Assembly (NCBI RefSeq): GCF_009388985.1
Contig: NZ_CP036422.1
Span: forward strand, 2,618,501-2,682,500
Source of the DNA: Halioglobus maricola
Lineage (GTDB): Bacteria > Pseudomonadota > Gammaproteobacteria > Pseudomonadales > Halieaceae
DNA length: 64,000 nucleotides
Reading direction: 5' to 3'
The notes under the pieces were generated by a model. That model was not told the DNA's origin and made no database searches. It saw only the letters and a program-made list of their open reading frames with translations. Numbering within the stretch: the stretch's first letter is position 1; each line of letters begins with the position of its first letter. A program made the position numbers and the translations under genes. This document shows positions 55,920 to 64,000 of the stretch, piece after piece.

Positions 55920-56576
55920 ATGGCTAAGCATCATCCAGACGCACGACTACTAAACGAGTATGCCTCCGGCACCCTCCCGTTGGCCCAGTCGGCATGCATA
56001 TCCCTTCACCTGAACTACTGCGAGCAGTGCAAACGCACGCAGCAGCGGCTCCAGCAGATGGGTGCAGCCCTGTTCGAAGATCTCTCTCCTCAACAGGTCG
56101 ATGACTCTTTGCTGAACACGGTGATGGCTCGCCTGGACCAGGAACCAGAGCCCCTGCGCTATGCGCCACCGGCGGACACCGAGGACGGCTACCCGTCCCT
56201 GGTCCAGCGGCTGATGCAGCGTGACTATGAGGACCTGGAGTGGCAACGTATCAACTCCAACCTTCGGATCAGTCGCCTGCGCACCGGGGACGTCGATAAT
56301 GAGTTTGCCCTCTACCATATCAAGGCCGGTGGCACGATTCCGCTGCACACGCACAAGGGCAATGAGCTGACCCTGGTATTGGAAGGCGGCTTTTCCGACG
56401 ACGAAGGTCACTACACCCAGGGCGACTTCCTCTTCCGTGACGCATCCCAGCAGCACAGCCCAACAGCTGACCAGGACGGCGACTGCATTTGCATCGGCGT
56501 ATTGGATGCACCGATCAAGTTCACCGAGTGGAAATATCGCGCTCTCAACCCGTTCCTGAAGCTGCGCGCTGAGTAA
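55920..56576 (+). CDS. chrR: ChrR-type zinc anti-sigma factor with cupin domain
   Basis: A 218-residue ChrR. The N-terminal zinc-binding anti-sigma domain has His5, His30, Cys34 and Cys37, the same spacing as R. sphaeroides His6, His31, Cys35, Cys38. The C-terminal cupin-like domain carries His143, His145, Glu149 and His179 in PLHTHKGNELTLVLEGGF and later QQHS, matching the second zinc site. In the known system singlet oxygen leads to ChrR degradation, freeing the sigma factor. The start ATG overlaps nothing but sits 1 base after the sigma stop, so both are co-translated at a fixed ratio. Confidence 0.93.
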   Translation: MAKHHPDARLLNEYASGTLPLAQSACISLHLNYCEQCKRTQQRLQQMGAALFEDLSPQQVDDSLLNTVMARLDQEPEPLRYAPPADTEDGYPSLVQRLMQRDYEDLEWQRINSNLRISRLRTGDVDNEFALYHIKAGGTIPLHTHKGNELTLVLEGGFSDDEGHYTQGDFLFRDASQQHSPTADQDGDCICIGVLDAPIKFTEWKYRALNPFLKLRAE

Positions 56577-56595
56577 CGGTTCACACTTTCACACG

Positions 56596-56633
56596 AGGCT
56601 CCCGGTTGGTCACTCTCCGGGGGCCTTTTTTTT
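56596..56633 (+). terminator. Rho-independent terminator after chrR
   Basis: GGCTCCCGG pairs with CCGGGGGCC across an 11-base loop and is followed by eight T residues. It lies 20 bases after the chrR stop and insulates the PIMT-GspE gene. Confidence 0.88.
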
Positions 56634-56698
56634 GATCCATCTCATGGGGATCGAGGCTCGCTCCGGCCTATGCTCTAATAGAAGCCGGAGGAACACCC

Positions 56699-58966
56699 AT
56701 GACTTCCACCCAACAGGCCATCGCAGAACGCACAACTGAGGCGTTGCGCTCGCTGCCGCGCGACCACTTTATTGAGATGAGCGATCACTCATTAGTGCTC
56801 GGCCGCAGTATTCCGCCCACTAACGCGGTCTCGGAAATTCTTAATCACGCCGCTATCGAGCCGGATCACAAAGTGCTGCAGATCGGCACCGGCGCTGGCT
56901 ACAGCGCGGCACTGTGTGCCCGTCTGGCACAGCAAGTGGTGACCATTGAGATCAGCCAGGCAATGGCGCAACAAGCCCAGGAGCGCTTCAACAAGCTCGA
57001 ATTAGCCAACCTTATCCTGCGCGTAGATGACGGCAGCCATGGCGCCGCGGATCTAGGACCGTTCAATCGTATTCTGGTCGCCACGCCGCGCATTCATGAT
57101 AAAGGGCCGCTGATTGACCAACTGGCAGACGGCGGCAAACTCATCGCCCTGGAACAGGGAGAGAACGACACTCTCATTCTCGCCAGCTACAGAATCAGTG
57201 AGTTGGGCGCCACGCTGCGCAAGGAGTTGGCTCTCGTTGATTTTTCTCGCGATTCCGGGATGACCTTGCTGGATATGGGCGTGGTTGACCAGGTCATGTT
57301 GTCGGAAGCACGGCGAATCGCCCGCGACCGCAAGCAACCGATCATCAAGGTGCTGCGGGACAAACTGGATGTCGAGCATGCGACCCTGTACCGCAAGCTC
57401 GCGGAAGAAAACGGCATGCCATTCGCCGCCGTCGACGACCTGCTGCAGCAAGTGCACCCGGAATTGATGGAAGCCTTTTCCCGCAGCTTTCTCGATAGCC
57501 ACCACCTGATCCCCCTGCGGGTCGATCACCGTGTCCTGCATGTCGTCACCGACGATCCAGATAGCAAAATCGACGATATATTTCACATGTACCCGTACGA
57601 CCGGGTGGCAAAAGTCCTGGTGACACCAAATGATTTCAAGCGCCTGTGGACCACGGTGGAGCTATCACTTCAAGGTGAAGCCATCAGGTCGCGGCATCGT
57701 CAGGCACAGCTGGAGGCGATCAAGCCGAAGGAAGATCTGCTAGACCCCGGCAGGAACAAGGTGGAAGCACGCCTGATTACATTGTGCGACGCCCTGCTGC
57801 TCGACGCCGTGAGCGAGGGCGCCAGTGATCTCCATGTTGAACAGTATGATGACAAAGTCAGAATCCGCCTGCGAGTAGACGGCGACTTGCACGACATCAC
57901 GCACTATACGCTCTCCCCCGCCGATGCCCGGGGCCTGATCAACGTTATCAAGATCCGCGGTGACATGGATATCGCCGAGAAGCGCCTCCCCCAGGGGGGT
58001 CGGTCAACACTCACCGCCGGCGGTGCCAGCTTTGACCTGCGCATCCAGGTACAACCCTCCCTGCACGGAGAGGCCGTGGTCATCCGCATGCTGCCCCAAT
58101 CGGGCAATGTCGTCGCCATTGAAGATCTCGGCCTGCCACCCAGACTGATGAAGGACTACCGACGCCTGCTGGATAATCCCTCTGGCCTGGTACTCGTGGT
58201 TGGCCCCACCGGCTCGGGAAAATCCACGACGCTTTACGCGGGCCTTTCTGAATTGGCCAAGGATGGACGGCGCAAGGTCATTACCATTGAAGATCCTATT
58301 GAATACTCCATTGACGGCATCCAGCAGACCCACACCCGGCCGGACATCGGATTCAATTTCGCCGATGGCATGCGCTCCTTTGTGCGCCTGGATCCCGATG
58401 TCATCCTCGTGGGTGAGATACGCGACACCGAGACCGCTGTCGAGGCCATACGAGCCTCCCAGACCGGCCACGTGGTGTTATCGACCCTGCACGCGAACGA
58501 TTCTGTGGATGCCCTTCAGCGCATTTTTGACCTTGAGGTCCATGCCAACTCCATCGCCAGCGAGTTGATGGCCGTGATCTCACAGAAACTGGCGAAGCGC
58601 ATCTGCCCGGACTGCCGCAAGCCTGCCGTGCCGGACCCAGCCATTCTCGCCGAATTGTTTCCGGAAAGTGCGCCGGACAATTTTGTTTGCTTTGAAGGCA
58701 CCGGCTGCAGCGAGTGTGGTGGCCGTGGCACCCGCGGTCGGGTCGCCGTGGTGGAATACATGCAGACCAACAGCGAGATCCGCGACGGTATTTCCCTGCG
58801 CTACCCTATCGCCCGGCTCCGCGCTATCGCTCTGGATTCAGGCCTGATCACCATGCGCGACAGCGCACTGGAACACGTTGTGGCTGGCGTCATCCCCCTG
58901 GAAGAGCTGCCCCGTATCCTGCCTGCGGAACGAATGGCCCCCGAGAAACGAGGAGTATGGGAATGA
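56699..58966 (+). CDS. PIMT-like methyltransferase domain fused to GspE/PilB-type secretion ATPase
   Basis: A 755-residue fusion. Residues 1-185 look like protein-L-isoaspartate methyltransferase: RSLPRDHF, the SAM loop VLQIGTGAGYSAAL (59-72) and the DDGSHGAADLGPFNRILV strand; the substrate loop usually reading TISQP is altered to SIPPTN. Residues about 195-345 are an MshEN-type N-domain. Residues about 350-755 are a full T2SSE ATPase with Walker A GPTGSGKST (502-510), the Asp box ITIEDPIEY, Walker B LDPDVILVGEIRD, His box TGHVVLSTLHAND and a zinc site Cys636, Cys639, Cys670, Cys673. GGAGGAACACCC precedes the ATG. No pilus or secretion genes are adjacent. Confidence 0.9.
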   Translation: MTSTQQAIAERTTEALRSLPRDHFIEMSDHSLVLGRSIPPTNAVSEILNHAAIEPDHKVLQIGTGAGYSAALCARLAQQVVTIEISQAMAQQAQERFNKLELANLILRVDDGSHGAADLGPFNRILVATPRIHDKGPLIDQLADGGKLIALEQGENDTLILASYRISELGATLRKELALVDFSRDSGMTLLDMGVVDQVMLSEARRIARDRKQPIIKVLRDKLDVEHATLYRKLAEENGMPFAAVDDLLQQVHPELMEAFSRSFLDSHHLIPLRVDHRVLHVVTDDPDSKIDDIFHMYPYDRVAKVLVTPNDFKRLWTTVELSLQGEAIRSRHRQAQLEAIKPKEDLLDPGRNKVEARLITLCDALLLDAVSEGASDLHVEQYDDKVRIRLRVDGDLHDITHYTLSPADARGLINVIKIRGDMDIAEKRLPQGGRSTLTAGGASFDLRIQVQPSLHGEAVVIRMLPQSGNVVAIEDLGLPPRLMKDYRRLLDNPSGLVLVVGPTGSGKSTTLYAGLSELAKDGRRKVITIEDPIEYSIDGIQQTHTRPDIGFNFADGMRSFVRLDPDVILVGEIRDTETAVEAIRASQTGHVVLSTLHANDSVDALQRIFDLEVHANSIASELMAVISQKLAKRICPDCRKPAVPDPAILAELFPESAPDNFVCFEGTGCSECGGRGTRGRVAVVEYMQTNSEIRDGISLRYPIARLRAIALDSGLITMRDSALEHVVAGVIPLEELPRILPAERMAPEKRGVWE

Positions 58967-60063
58967 GCGACTCGAGCAAGCAAGTCCAGCGCCTGCCCGC
59001 AGAACAGTTTTTCGCGGATGAGCTGGCTCAATTACGGGACAAGGACCCCTGGCCGCGACCACCCGGCTGGCAGCTCTCGCCTCGGGGAGTTGAAGCGTTT
59101 GTCCTGGGTAGCGAAGAGATGGGAACAACGCCCAAGTTTGTTGCCCCTCCGGAGATTGTCACCCGGGTCATTATCTCTCTGGCAACCCAGCGCGGCGCCA
59201 TGCTCGTTGGCGAACCAGGCACCGCAAAGTCCTGGCTGTCAGAGCTCATCTGCGCAGCCATCTGCGACAACTCCACCCTGGTCATTCAGGGCGGCGCCAT
59301 CGAGACCGTGCAGCAACTGCTCTACAGCTGGAATCAGTCCATCCTGGAGAACAAGGGCCCCTGCCCTGAGGCGCTGATTCCCGGCCCCATTTATCGCGGC
59401 ATGGCACAGGGCATGCTGGTGCGCTATGAAGAAATTGCTCGCTCATCTCCCGCCCTGCAGGACGCCCTGCTCTCCATCATGTCCGAGCGCGCCATTACCG
59501 TGCCCGAGCTGTCCGGAGATGCATCGATACTCTATGCCCGCGATGGCTTCAATCTGGTCGCCACGTCAAACACCACCGATGTGGGCGTGAATGAGATGAG
59601 TTCAGCACTCAAGCGCAGAATGAACTTCGAAACCATCAAGCCAATATCAGCAGTAGATGACGAAATCGCAGTGGTGATGCGCGAAGCCGCCAGATTGTTG
59701 CGCAGCTCCGGTGTGGAGGTAGAGCCCGATCCGGACATTGTTCGCGTGCTGGTAACTATTTTTCACGAATTACGCAATGGCCAGTCGCTGGAGGGGCGCA
59801 GTACAGACCGCCTGGCCAGCGCCGCCATGTCCACCGCAGAGGCAGTGTCTGTGGCACATGCAATGGGCGTCTACGCCTATTACTACCGGGACGGGACAAT
59901 GAACGCAGAGGACTTCACCGACTTCCTGGTGGGCGCTGCGATCAAGAACAACACCGCCGACCTCAGACGCATGAACCACTACTTCGAAACCGAAGTTGGC
60001 AGTCGTAAGGGACATGTCTGGGAAACCGCCTATCGCCGCTGGCGTGCGTCATTCAGATACTGA
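58963..60063 (+). CDS. MoxR-type AAA ATPase
   Basis: A 366-residue AAA+ ATPase. Walker A is GEPGTAKSWL, Walker B region YEEIARSSPALQDALLSIMSERAITVPE, sensor 1 NLVATSNTTDVGVNEMSSALKRRMNFE (with the Arg finger-like KRR), matching the MoxR/RavA group, which act as chaperones with VWA-domain partners. No VWA gene is adjacent. ATG 58963 overlaps the fusion gene's stop (ATGA); AGGAG lies 7 bases upstream, so the alternative ATG at 58957 is too close. Translational coupling suggests joint function with the PIMT-GspE protein. Confidence 0.88.
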   Translation: MSDSSKQVQRLPAEQFFADELAQLRDKDPWPRPPGWQLSPRGVEAFVLGSEEMGTTPKFVAPPEIVTRVIISLATQRGAMLVGEPGTAKSWLSELICAAICDNSTLVIQGGAIETVQQLLYSWNQSILENKGPCPEALIPGPIYRGMAQGMLVRYEEIARSSPALQDALLSIMSERAITVPELSGDASILYARDGFNLVATSNTTDVGVNEMSSALKRRMNFETIKPISAVDDEIAVVMREAARLLRSSGVEVEPDPDIVRVLVTIFHELRNGQSLEGRSTDRLASAAMSTAEAVSVAHAMGVYAYYYRDGTMNAEDFTDFLVGAAIKNNTADLRRMNHYFETEVGSRKGHVWETAYRRWRASFRY

Positions 60064-60107
60064 CAAATCTGTTTCGCTCCTACGCCCGTATGTAAGAAAA
60101 ACATACT

Positions 60108-60797
60108 ATGGACTTGAGCATGAACGCGATTACCTCCCCCGCCCTGGAACGGGCAGCTAATTATTCTCCTGAAGCCCTCCTCGTACGAGAAGCCCTGATA
60201 GAAAAGGGTTTGGAGACGCCCCTCGTGGAGACCGGCCTGGCCCCCGAAGAGCAATATCAACGGCTGCACGTGGCCTTCACCGACATCATGTCAGTGCTCG
60301 GTCTGGATCTGCGTGATGACAGCCTGAACGAAACGCCACATCGCATCGCCAGCATGTATCTGAACGACCTTTTCGAAGGCCTCGATTACGCCAGCTTCCC
60401 CAAGATCACGTCAATTGAGAACAAGATGGGCGTAGACGAGATGGTGTTAGTCGACAACATCGAATTGATCTCTACCTGCGAGCACCACTTTGTGACCATC
60501 GATGGTTTTGCAAAGATCGCCTACATCCCGGGCGAACGCGTCATCGGCCTGTCCAAGATCAATCGGTTGGTTCGCTTCTTCGCACGCCGGCCCCAGGTAC
60601 AGGAACGACTCACCCGGCAGATACAGGTCGCACTGCAGACGCTGCTCGCCACAGAGGATGTCGCTGTCGTGATTGAAGCGACCCACTACTGCGTCAAATC
60701 GCGCGGCGTGATGGACACAAGTTCATCGACGCGCACTCAGGCGCTAGGTGGCGTGTTCAGTGAAAACGAAAATCGCCGGCGTGAATTCCTCGGCTAG
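60108..60797 (+). CDS. folE: GTP cyclohydrolase I (FolE)
   Basis: A 229-residue GTP cyclohydrolase I. The zinc ligands are in [14 protein letters not shown] (Cys and His) and [12 protein letters not shown] (Cys), with [16 protein letters not shown] and [26 protein letters not shown] also as in FolE. It converts GTP to dihydroneopterin triphosphate for folate synthesis, and could also feed pterin cofactors such as the photolyase antenna. The ATG at 60120 is an alternative start. Confidence 0.95.
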   Translation: MDLSMNAITSPALERAANYSPEALLVREALIEKGLETPLVETGLAPEEQYQRLHVAFTDIMSVLGLDLRDDSLNETPHRIASMYLNDLFEGLDYASFPKITSIENKMGVDEMVLVDNIELISTCEHHFVTIDGFAKIAYIPGERVIGLSKINRLVRFFARRPQVQERLTRQIQVALQTLLATEDVAVVIEATHYCVKSRGVMDTSSSTRTQALGGVFSENENRRREFLG

Positions 60798-60821
60798 GAC
60801 TTTTCAAACCCGCCTGACACG

Positions 60822-61421
60822 CTAGCCTCGCTTTTTCGCGTAGCTGAAGAGGCCTAGCCCAGTCAGGCACAATAGCAATACCAGGCCCAGCACACCCAGA
60901 GCGGTGTTCACTCTGGGCCCGGTCAACCACTGCAGGTAATGTATCTTGTACAGTGTGTTGATCAGCCTGGTATCATCGCCCTGCTGTCGCAACTTCAGCG
61001 TCTCCCAGTCAAAGCTAATCGTCACCCCGGTGTCGGTGGTGACGGCCCCATTATCTAGTGATACTGCCCTGCCATAGCGCTCAACATTATGCGCGGTTGC
61101 ATCATCTATCAGTCTAAAGACAGCTTCTTCCGAAGGCCTGGACGCGGGCTCAAGCGTCACCGGATCGAGGTTAGCGAGGCCGTCACTGCCTCTGGCAAGC
61201 AAGTGATATCCAAGTGTCGTGCGCACGAGCCGCAACTCCTGCCATTGGCCCGATGGCGGCACTACCCATTCTCGCTCGATGGCATAGAGTTTTGGTGCCA
61301 GCTGTTCGTAGGCAGTTTCATACCCCGGCTTGGTGAGAAAAACGAAACCCGTGAGCGCCCAGAGCAGTAGCGGTATCGCCATGATCAGACCAGCGAGACT
61401 GTGGAGGCTGTTGATTTTCAT
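60822..61421 (-). CDS. PepSY-domain membrane protein
   Basis: A 199-residue protein with an N-terminal helix (LHSLAGLIMAIPLLLWALTGFVF) and a C-terminal helix (ALGVLGLVLLLCLTGLGLF), the PepSY-TM layout, with an extracytoplasmic domain between them (EREWVVPPSGQWQELRLV..ISFDWETLKL). The KIHYLQWL segment before the last helix is typical. Function unknown; PepSY proteins are linked to iron uptake or peptidase control. ATG 61421 is chosen because the longer frame adds non-matching residues. It follows an acyltransferase gene after 32 bases. Confidence 0.84.
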   Translation of the reverse strand: MKINSLHSLAGLIMAIPLLLWALTGFVFLTKPGYETAYEQLAPKLYAIEREWVVPPSGQWQELRLVRTTLGYHLLARGSDGLANLDPVTLEPASRPSEEAVFRLIDDATAHNVERYGRAVSLDNGAVTTDTGVTISFDWETLKLRQQGDDTRLINTLYKIHYLQWLTGPRVNTALGVLGLVLLLCLTGLGLFSYAKKRG

Positions 61422-61453
61422 TGTTGGACTGAGAGGTGGCCGACAAACAGCCC

Positions 61454-62053
61454 TCAAGCCGCTTCGCGCGGCGGGGTATCCTCAAACACAGGGTCCTCTT
61501 CCCGCAACCTGATGGGCCCGAATTTGTCAGGAAACTTGCCGCTGGCGCCAGCGTAGACATCACGAAAGTAATCCATGTCCAGCTTCACATTCCCTGTGGG
61601 CATTATGCCGGCACCAAAGCCGCCACGTTTGCGACCGAAATCCAGCACAGAGGGAACAATAGGCACATTGGCCTGGCGAGCAATGTGATAGAACCCTGAC
61701 TTCCAGTATTCCACTCTTTCGCGAGTGCCCTCGGCGGGCACTACCAGCACCAGTTCTTTTGCCTTGACCAGGGTTTGCGCCATCGAGCCCACAATGCCAT
61801 TGCTACTTTTACGATCGATAGGCAAACCACCCAGAGCGCGCATAAGCCAGCCTGTGAAGGGGTTGAACAGGCTGTCCTTGGCCATCCACTGAATCTTGAT
61901 ATCAAATGCCGCAGCAAACAGCAGCATCATGGGAAAATCCCAGTTGGATGTGTGCGGCGCCGCGATCAAAACATAGCGTTCGTGAACCGGCCGTGCCCCT
62001 TCCAGGGTCCAGCCCATCCAGGCCAGTAATTTTCGTGCAATTGTCTGTTTCAT
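61454..62053 (-). CDS. 1-acylglycerol-3-phosphate acyltransferase-like (LPLAT) protein
   Basis: A 199-residue acyltransferase-fold protein. The catalytic HX4D motif is HTSNWD, and the second block PAEGTRERVEYWKSGFYHIA corresponds to the family's EGTR motif. The size is small and there is one N-terminal hydrophobic stretch. Family members transfer an acyl group to lysophospholipids at the membrane. The exact acceptor is unknown. Confidence 0.88.
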   Translation of the reverse strand: MKQTIARKLLAWMGWTLEGARPVHERYVLIAAPHTSNWDFPMMLLFAAAFDIKIQWMAKDSLFNPFTGWLMRALGGLPIDRKSSNGIVGSMAQTLVKAKELVLVVPAEGTRERVEYWKSGFYHIARQANVPIVPSVLDFGRKRGGFGAGIMPTGNVKLDMDYFRDVYAGASGKFPDKFGPIRLREEDPVFEDTPPREAA

Positions 62054-62101
62054 ATTCCGTGTCTCTTACCGGGCGCGGATACTAGCAGACACCAGCCTAT
62101 A

Positions 62102-62560
62102 TTACTTATGATGTTTCGCAAGGTAGCGGTCCAGAACATTGGCAAATTCCATTTTGTCCCGCTCGCCCAGAGCAGGTGGCCCACCGCGTATTTCCACCGC
62201 CGATGAGCGCATGGTGTCCATGAAATCGCGCATATTGAGGCGCTGGCGAATATTATTGGCCGTGAATTTCTCGCCCCGTGAAGACAGCGCCCCCGCGCCC
62301 TTCTCTATCACCTCTGCCGCCAGCGGGATATCCGAAGTGATCACCAGGTCCCCCGCCTCAACTTGCTGGGCTATGTAGTCGTCGGCGACATCGAACCCTG
62401 ATTCGACCTGACGTGCGGTAATCCAGGGGGACGCGGGGATGGGGATCAGATGATTGGCCACAAAGATAAGCGGGCACTCAACCCGCTTGGCCGCGCGGCA
62501 CAATATTTCCCTGATCACCTTCGGGCAGGCATCGGCGTCCACCCAGATAGTCATGCTCAC
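62102..62560 (-). CDS. YaiI/YqxD-family DUF188 protein
   Basis: A 152-residue cytoplasmic protein of the DUF188/UPF0178 family: [22 protein letters not shown] at the start, VVDDYIAQQ-like and [30 protein letters not shown] further on. Function is unknown; the acidic residues suggest a nuclease-like metal site. Its start overlaps the SDR stop by 4 bases. Confidence 0.92.
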   Translation of the reverse strand: MSMTIWVDADACPKVIREILCRAAKRVECPLIFVANHLIPIPASPWITARQVESGFDVADDYIAQQVEAGDLVITSDIPLAAEVIEKGAGALSSRGEKFTANNIRQRLNMRDFMDTMRSSAVEIRGGPPALGERDKMEFANVLDRYLAKHHK

Positions 62561-63432
62561 AACTGTGGAATTTCCGCCAGATCGATAGGAAGTTCGCTAC
62601 GCCCAATGCGAGCGGCACGCTCCTGCAAGGTGATTTCTGCTTCTTCCACGCCAATCATAATGACGAAGCGCTGCTCGCGAATACCCTGCAGGCAATACCG
62701 TGCAAGTTCATCAAGGTCCTGCACTTCCAGGGTGACGCCAGCAGCCTCCATAGCAACCTTGAAATCAGCCACAGTCGGCACTGGGTCGTATGCTTTCTCG
62801 CGCGCCAGTTCCTCGGGGCGATTGCGGTCAGTGGTCCAGATACCCGTGTCCAGGAGTCCGCCAGAAGGGTAGAACACAGAGGCACTCAGCCTGGTCTCCT
62901 CGCTTTGCAACTGGGCCGCAAGGCACTCGCTGATACACGACACCGCGGCTTTACTGGAAGCGTAGACGGACTGGTAAGGCAGTGGCGAGATACCGCCGTC
63001 GCCCGATGAGGTGTTGATAATGTGCCCTTCCTGGCCACCCTCGATCATGCGCGGTACGAAAGCGCGTATGCCGTTCATCACGCCGCCGACATTCACACCG
63101 TGCACCCAGGTCCAATCGTTTTCGGTAGTTTCCCAGACGTTGGCAGAAGGTGCGGCCACACCAGCGTTGTTAAACAACAGGTGACACACACCATATTTGG
63201 CATACACTTCATCGGCGAGCGTATCCAGCGAGGTCTGGCTGGACACATCCGTCACCACCCCAGTGATCTCACCTGCTTCTGAGAATTCGGCCAACACTTT
63301 GTCCAGGGCCGCCTGCTCAACATCGCCGACGACAACCTTTGCACCTGCCGCGAGCAATTCCTTGACGATGGAACGACCTATACCTGAAGCGCCACCAGTA
63401 ACCACGGCGACCTTTCCACTGAAATCCTGCAT
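62557..63432 (-). CDS. Short-chain dehydrogenase/reductase
   Basis: A 291-residue classical SDR with TGGASGIG near the N-terminus (cofactor loop), NNAG, and the catalytic Ser (INTSSGDGG) and YASSK (Tyr and Lys). The C-terminal half is longer than usual and diverges. The enzyme would reduce or oxidise a hydroxyl/ketone with NAD(P). Co-translated with DUF188 by an ATGA overlap. Substrate unknown. Confidence 0.88.
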   Translation of the reverse strand: MQDFSGKVAVVTGGASGIGRSIVKELLAAGAKVVVGDVEQAALDKVLAEFSEAGEITGVVTDVSSQTSLDTLADEVYAKYGVCHLLFNNAGVAAPSANVWETTENDWTWVHGVNVGGVMNGIRAFVPRMIEGGQEGHIINTSSGDGGISPLPYQSVYASSKAAVSCISECLAAQLQSEETRLSASVFYPSGGLLDTGIWTTDRNRPEELAREKAYDPVPTVADFKVAMEAAGVTLEVQDLDELARYCLQGIREQRFVIMIGVEEAEITLQERAARIGRSELPIDLAEIPQL

Positions 63433-63669
63433 TCGCTTGTTTTCCTCTGTTATCGAATTGGTGTGATTACAGTAGCGTCACTGCCGCTACTCGGCCACCA
63501 GTTCCAGTTGCCGCGGCACGCGTTTAACGCCTTGGTTTATCTTTGTATTCAGCGCCTGGCATGAATGGCCTCACGCATAGTGGGTATATTCCTTTTTCAG
63601 GATTGTTCTCCTTGTCGACCCGGAGTTACGATAAGGTTTCTTCCAATACCCCAGAGCGACATTCAAGCG

Positions 63670-64000
63670 GTGATTCAGGAACTCAACATTCGCGTCAAGG
63701 GCCAGGGCCTTCATGCTTTCACGCCACAGGTGCAACAGCTTGTCGCACAGAGTGGCTCTGGCGAGGGCCTGTGTACGCTGTTTATTCGCCACACGTCGGC
63801 CTCCCTGCTGATTCAGGAAAACTACGATGAATCAGCCCGGGTCGATCTGGAAGCCTGGCTCAATCGCCTGGTGCCGGAAAATGACCCGCTCTACACCCAC
63901 ACCCTGGAAGGCGCGGACGACATGCCGGCTCACATCAAGAGTGCGCTCACCGCCACCCAGATCAGCATTCCGTTCCAGCGGGGGGAGTTGATGCTGGGTA
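63670..64000 (+). CDS. YjbQ/UPF0047-family protein (3' end outside window)
   Basis: The frame is open from GTG 63670 to the window end, giving 110 residues of the YjbQ family: QGLHAFTPQVQQLVAQ, then CTLFIRHTSASLLIQENYDESARVDLEAWLNRLVPENDP and HTLEGADDMPAHIKSALTATQISIPF match it closely. Members are secondary thiamine-phosphate synthase-like enzymes of unresolved role. The 237-base stretch before it (63433-63669) holds no convincing gene. Confidence 0.86.
   Translation, partial: MIQELNIRVKGQGLHAFTPQVQQLVAQSGSGEGLCTLFIRHTSASLLIQENYDESARVDLEAWLNRLVPENDPLYTHTLEGADDMPAHIKSALTATQISIPFQRGELMLG

Noticed and set aside
56633..56638. A third TGATCC that could be a sigmaE promoter for the PIMT-GspE gene
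   Set aside because: At 18 bases downstream the sequence is CTCGCT, not TA-rich; the word overlaps the T-run of the chrR terminator, so it is likely chance.
63433..63669. Possible small gene between the SDR and yjbQ
   Set aside because: Only very short frames (about a dozen codons) without ribosome sites are present.
63571..63792. Minus-strand open frame over the yjbQ gene
   Set aside because: No family similarity, no ribosome site, and it is fully antisense to a clear YjbQ coding region.
1..64000. tRNA, rRNA, CRISPR, insertion sequence or prophage elements
   Set aside because: No cloverleaf, spaced direct repeats, transposase motif or phage structural genes were found; the holin-like protein is a chromosomal membrane protein by context.

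Overview
The window reads as an ordinary bacterial chromosome of moderately high G+C from a Gram-negative bacterium. Lipoprotein signal peptides, an outer-membrane barrel, cytochrome c, PurE/PurK, SlyD and FolE fit a gammaproteobacterium. The mix of BLUF photoreceptors, photolyase, ECF sigma/ChrR, coniferyl aldehyde dehydrogenase and many lipid-modifying genes suggests a sunlit marine or brackish lineage such as Halieaceae/Cellvibrionales; this assignment is inference from gene content, not from a marker gene. I saw no tRNA, rRNA, CRISPR array, insertion sequence or phage block. About 65 genes are packed with short gaps, and no gene-free stretch exceeds 300 bases.

Layout. 1-5.1 kb: tail of an unidentified gene, an outer-membrane barrel protein with a patatin lipoprotein, and a reductase-like SDR with a DUF1456 protein. 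5.2-8.8 kb: light and redox block with a nitroreductase-like protein, a BLUF-EAL c-di-GMP phosphodiesterase (probably starting at ATT), a BLUF-only protein, a glutathione transferase and a SixA-like phosphatase. 8.9-19.8 kb: mixed metabolism and envelope genes (metallo-beta-lactamase fold, enoyl-CoA hydratase, double DsbA-like protein, DUF1566 lipoprotein, cupin, DUF4105, cardiolipin synthase, PHB-depolymerase-like lipoprotein, a holin-like membrane protein, YegS-type lipid kinase). 19.8-26.1 kb: a sugar-acid catabolic locus (ManD-type dehydratase, 2-oxoglutarate-semialdehyde dehydrogenase, Na+/solute symporter, GntR regulator, divergent RraA-like enzyme) with a perfect 16-bp palindrome beside the regulator. 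26.2-28.2 kb: an M19 peptidase-like gene split by one in-frame amber codon, and a double ChrR-type cupin. 28.3-34.8 kb: transporters, a dihaem cytochrome c, and a purE-purK-yeeE-yedE-like operon. 34.8-47.8 kb: oxidoreductase, cyclophilin lipoprotein, S1-domain protein, SlyD, cold-shock protein, serine hydrolase, phospholipase D lipoprotein, DUF937, alpha/beta hydrolase, propionyl-CoA synthetase, DUF2189 and coniferyl aldehyde dehydrogenase.

47.9-56.6 kb is the most coherent system: a probable singlet-oxygen/light response island. An ECF sigma factor and a ChrR-type zinc anti-sigma factor are divergent from a tightly overlapping five-gene operon (flavin amine oxidase, DUF1365, cyclopropane-fatty-acid-synthase-like methyltransferase, DUF2878, secreted protein). 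An SRPBCC-SDR fusion and a photolyase converge on it. Both divergent starts carry the same promoter layout, TGATCC, 18 bases, then TAA, which is the -35 element known for the Rhodobacter sphaeroides sigmaE/ChrR system.

56.7-64 kb opens with an unusual fusion: a protein-isoaspartate methyltransferase-like domain joined to a complete GspE/PilB-type secretion ATPase, translationally coupled to a MoxR-type AAA ATPase, with no pilus or secretion genes nearby. It is followed by FolE, PepSY, acyltransferase, DUF188, SDR and the start of a YjbQ gene that runs off the end.
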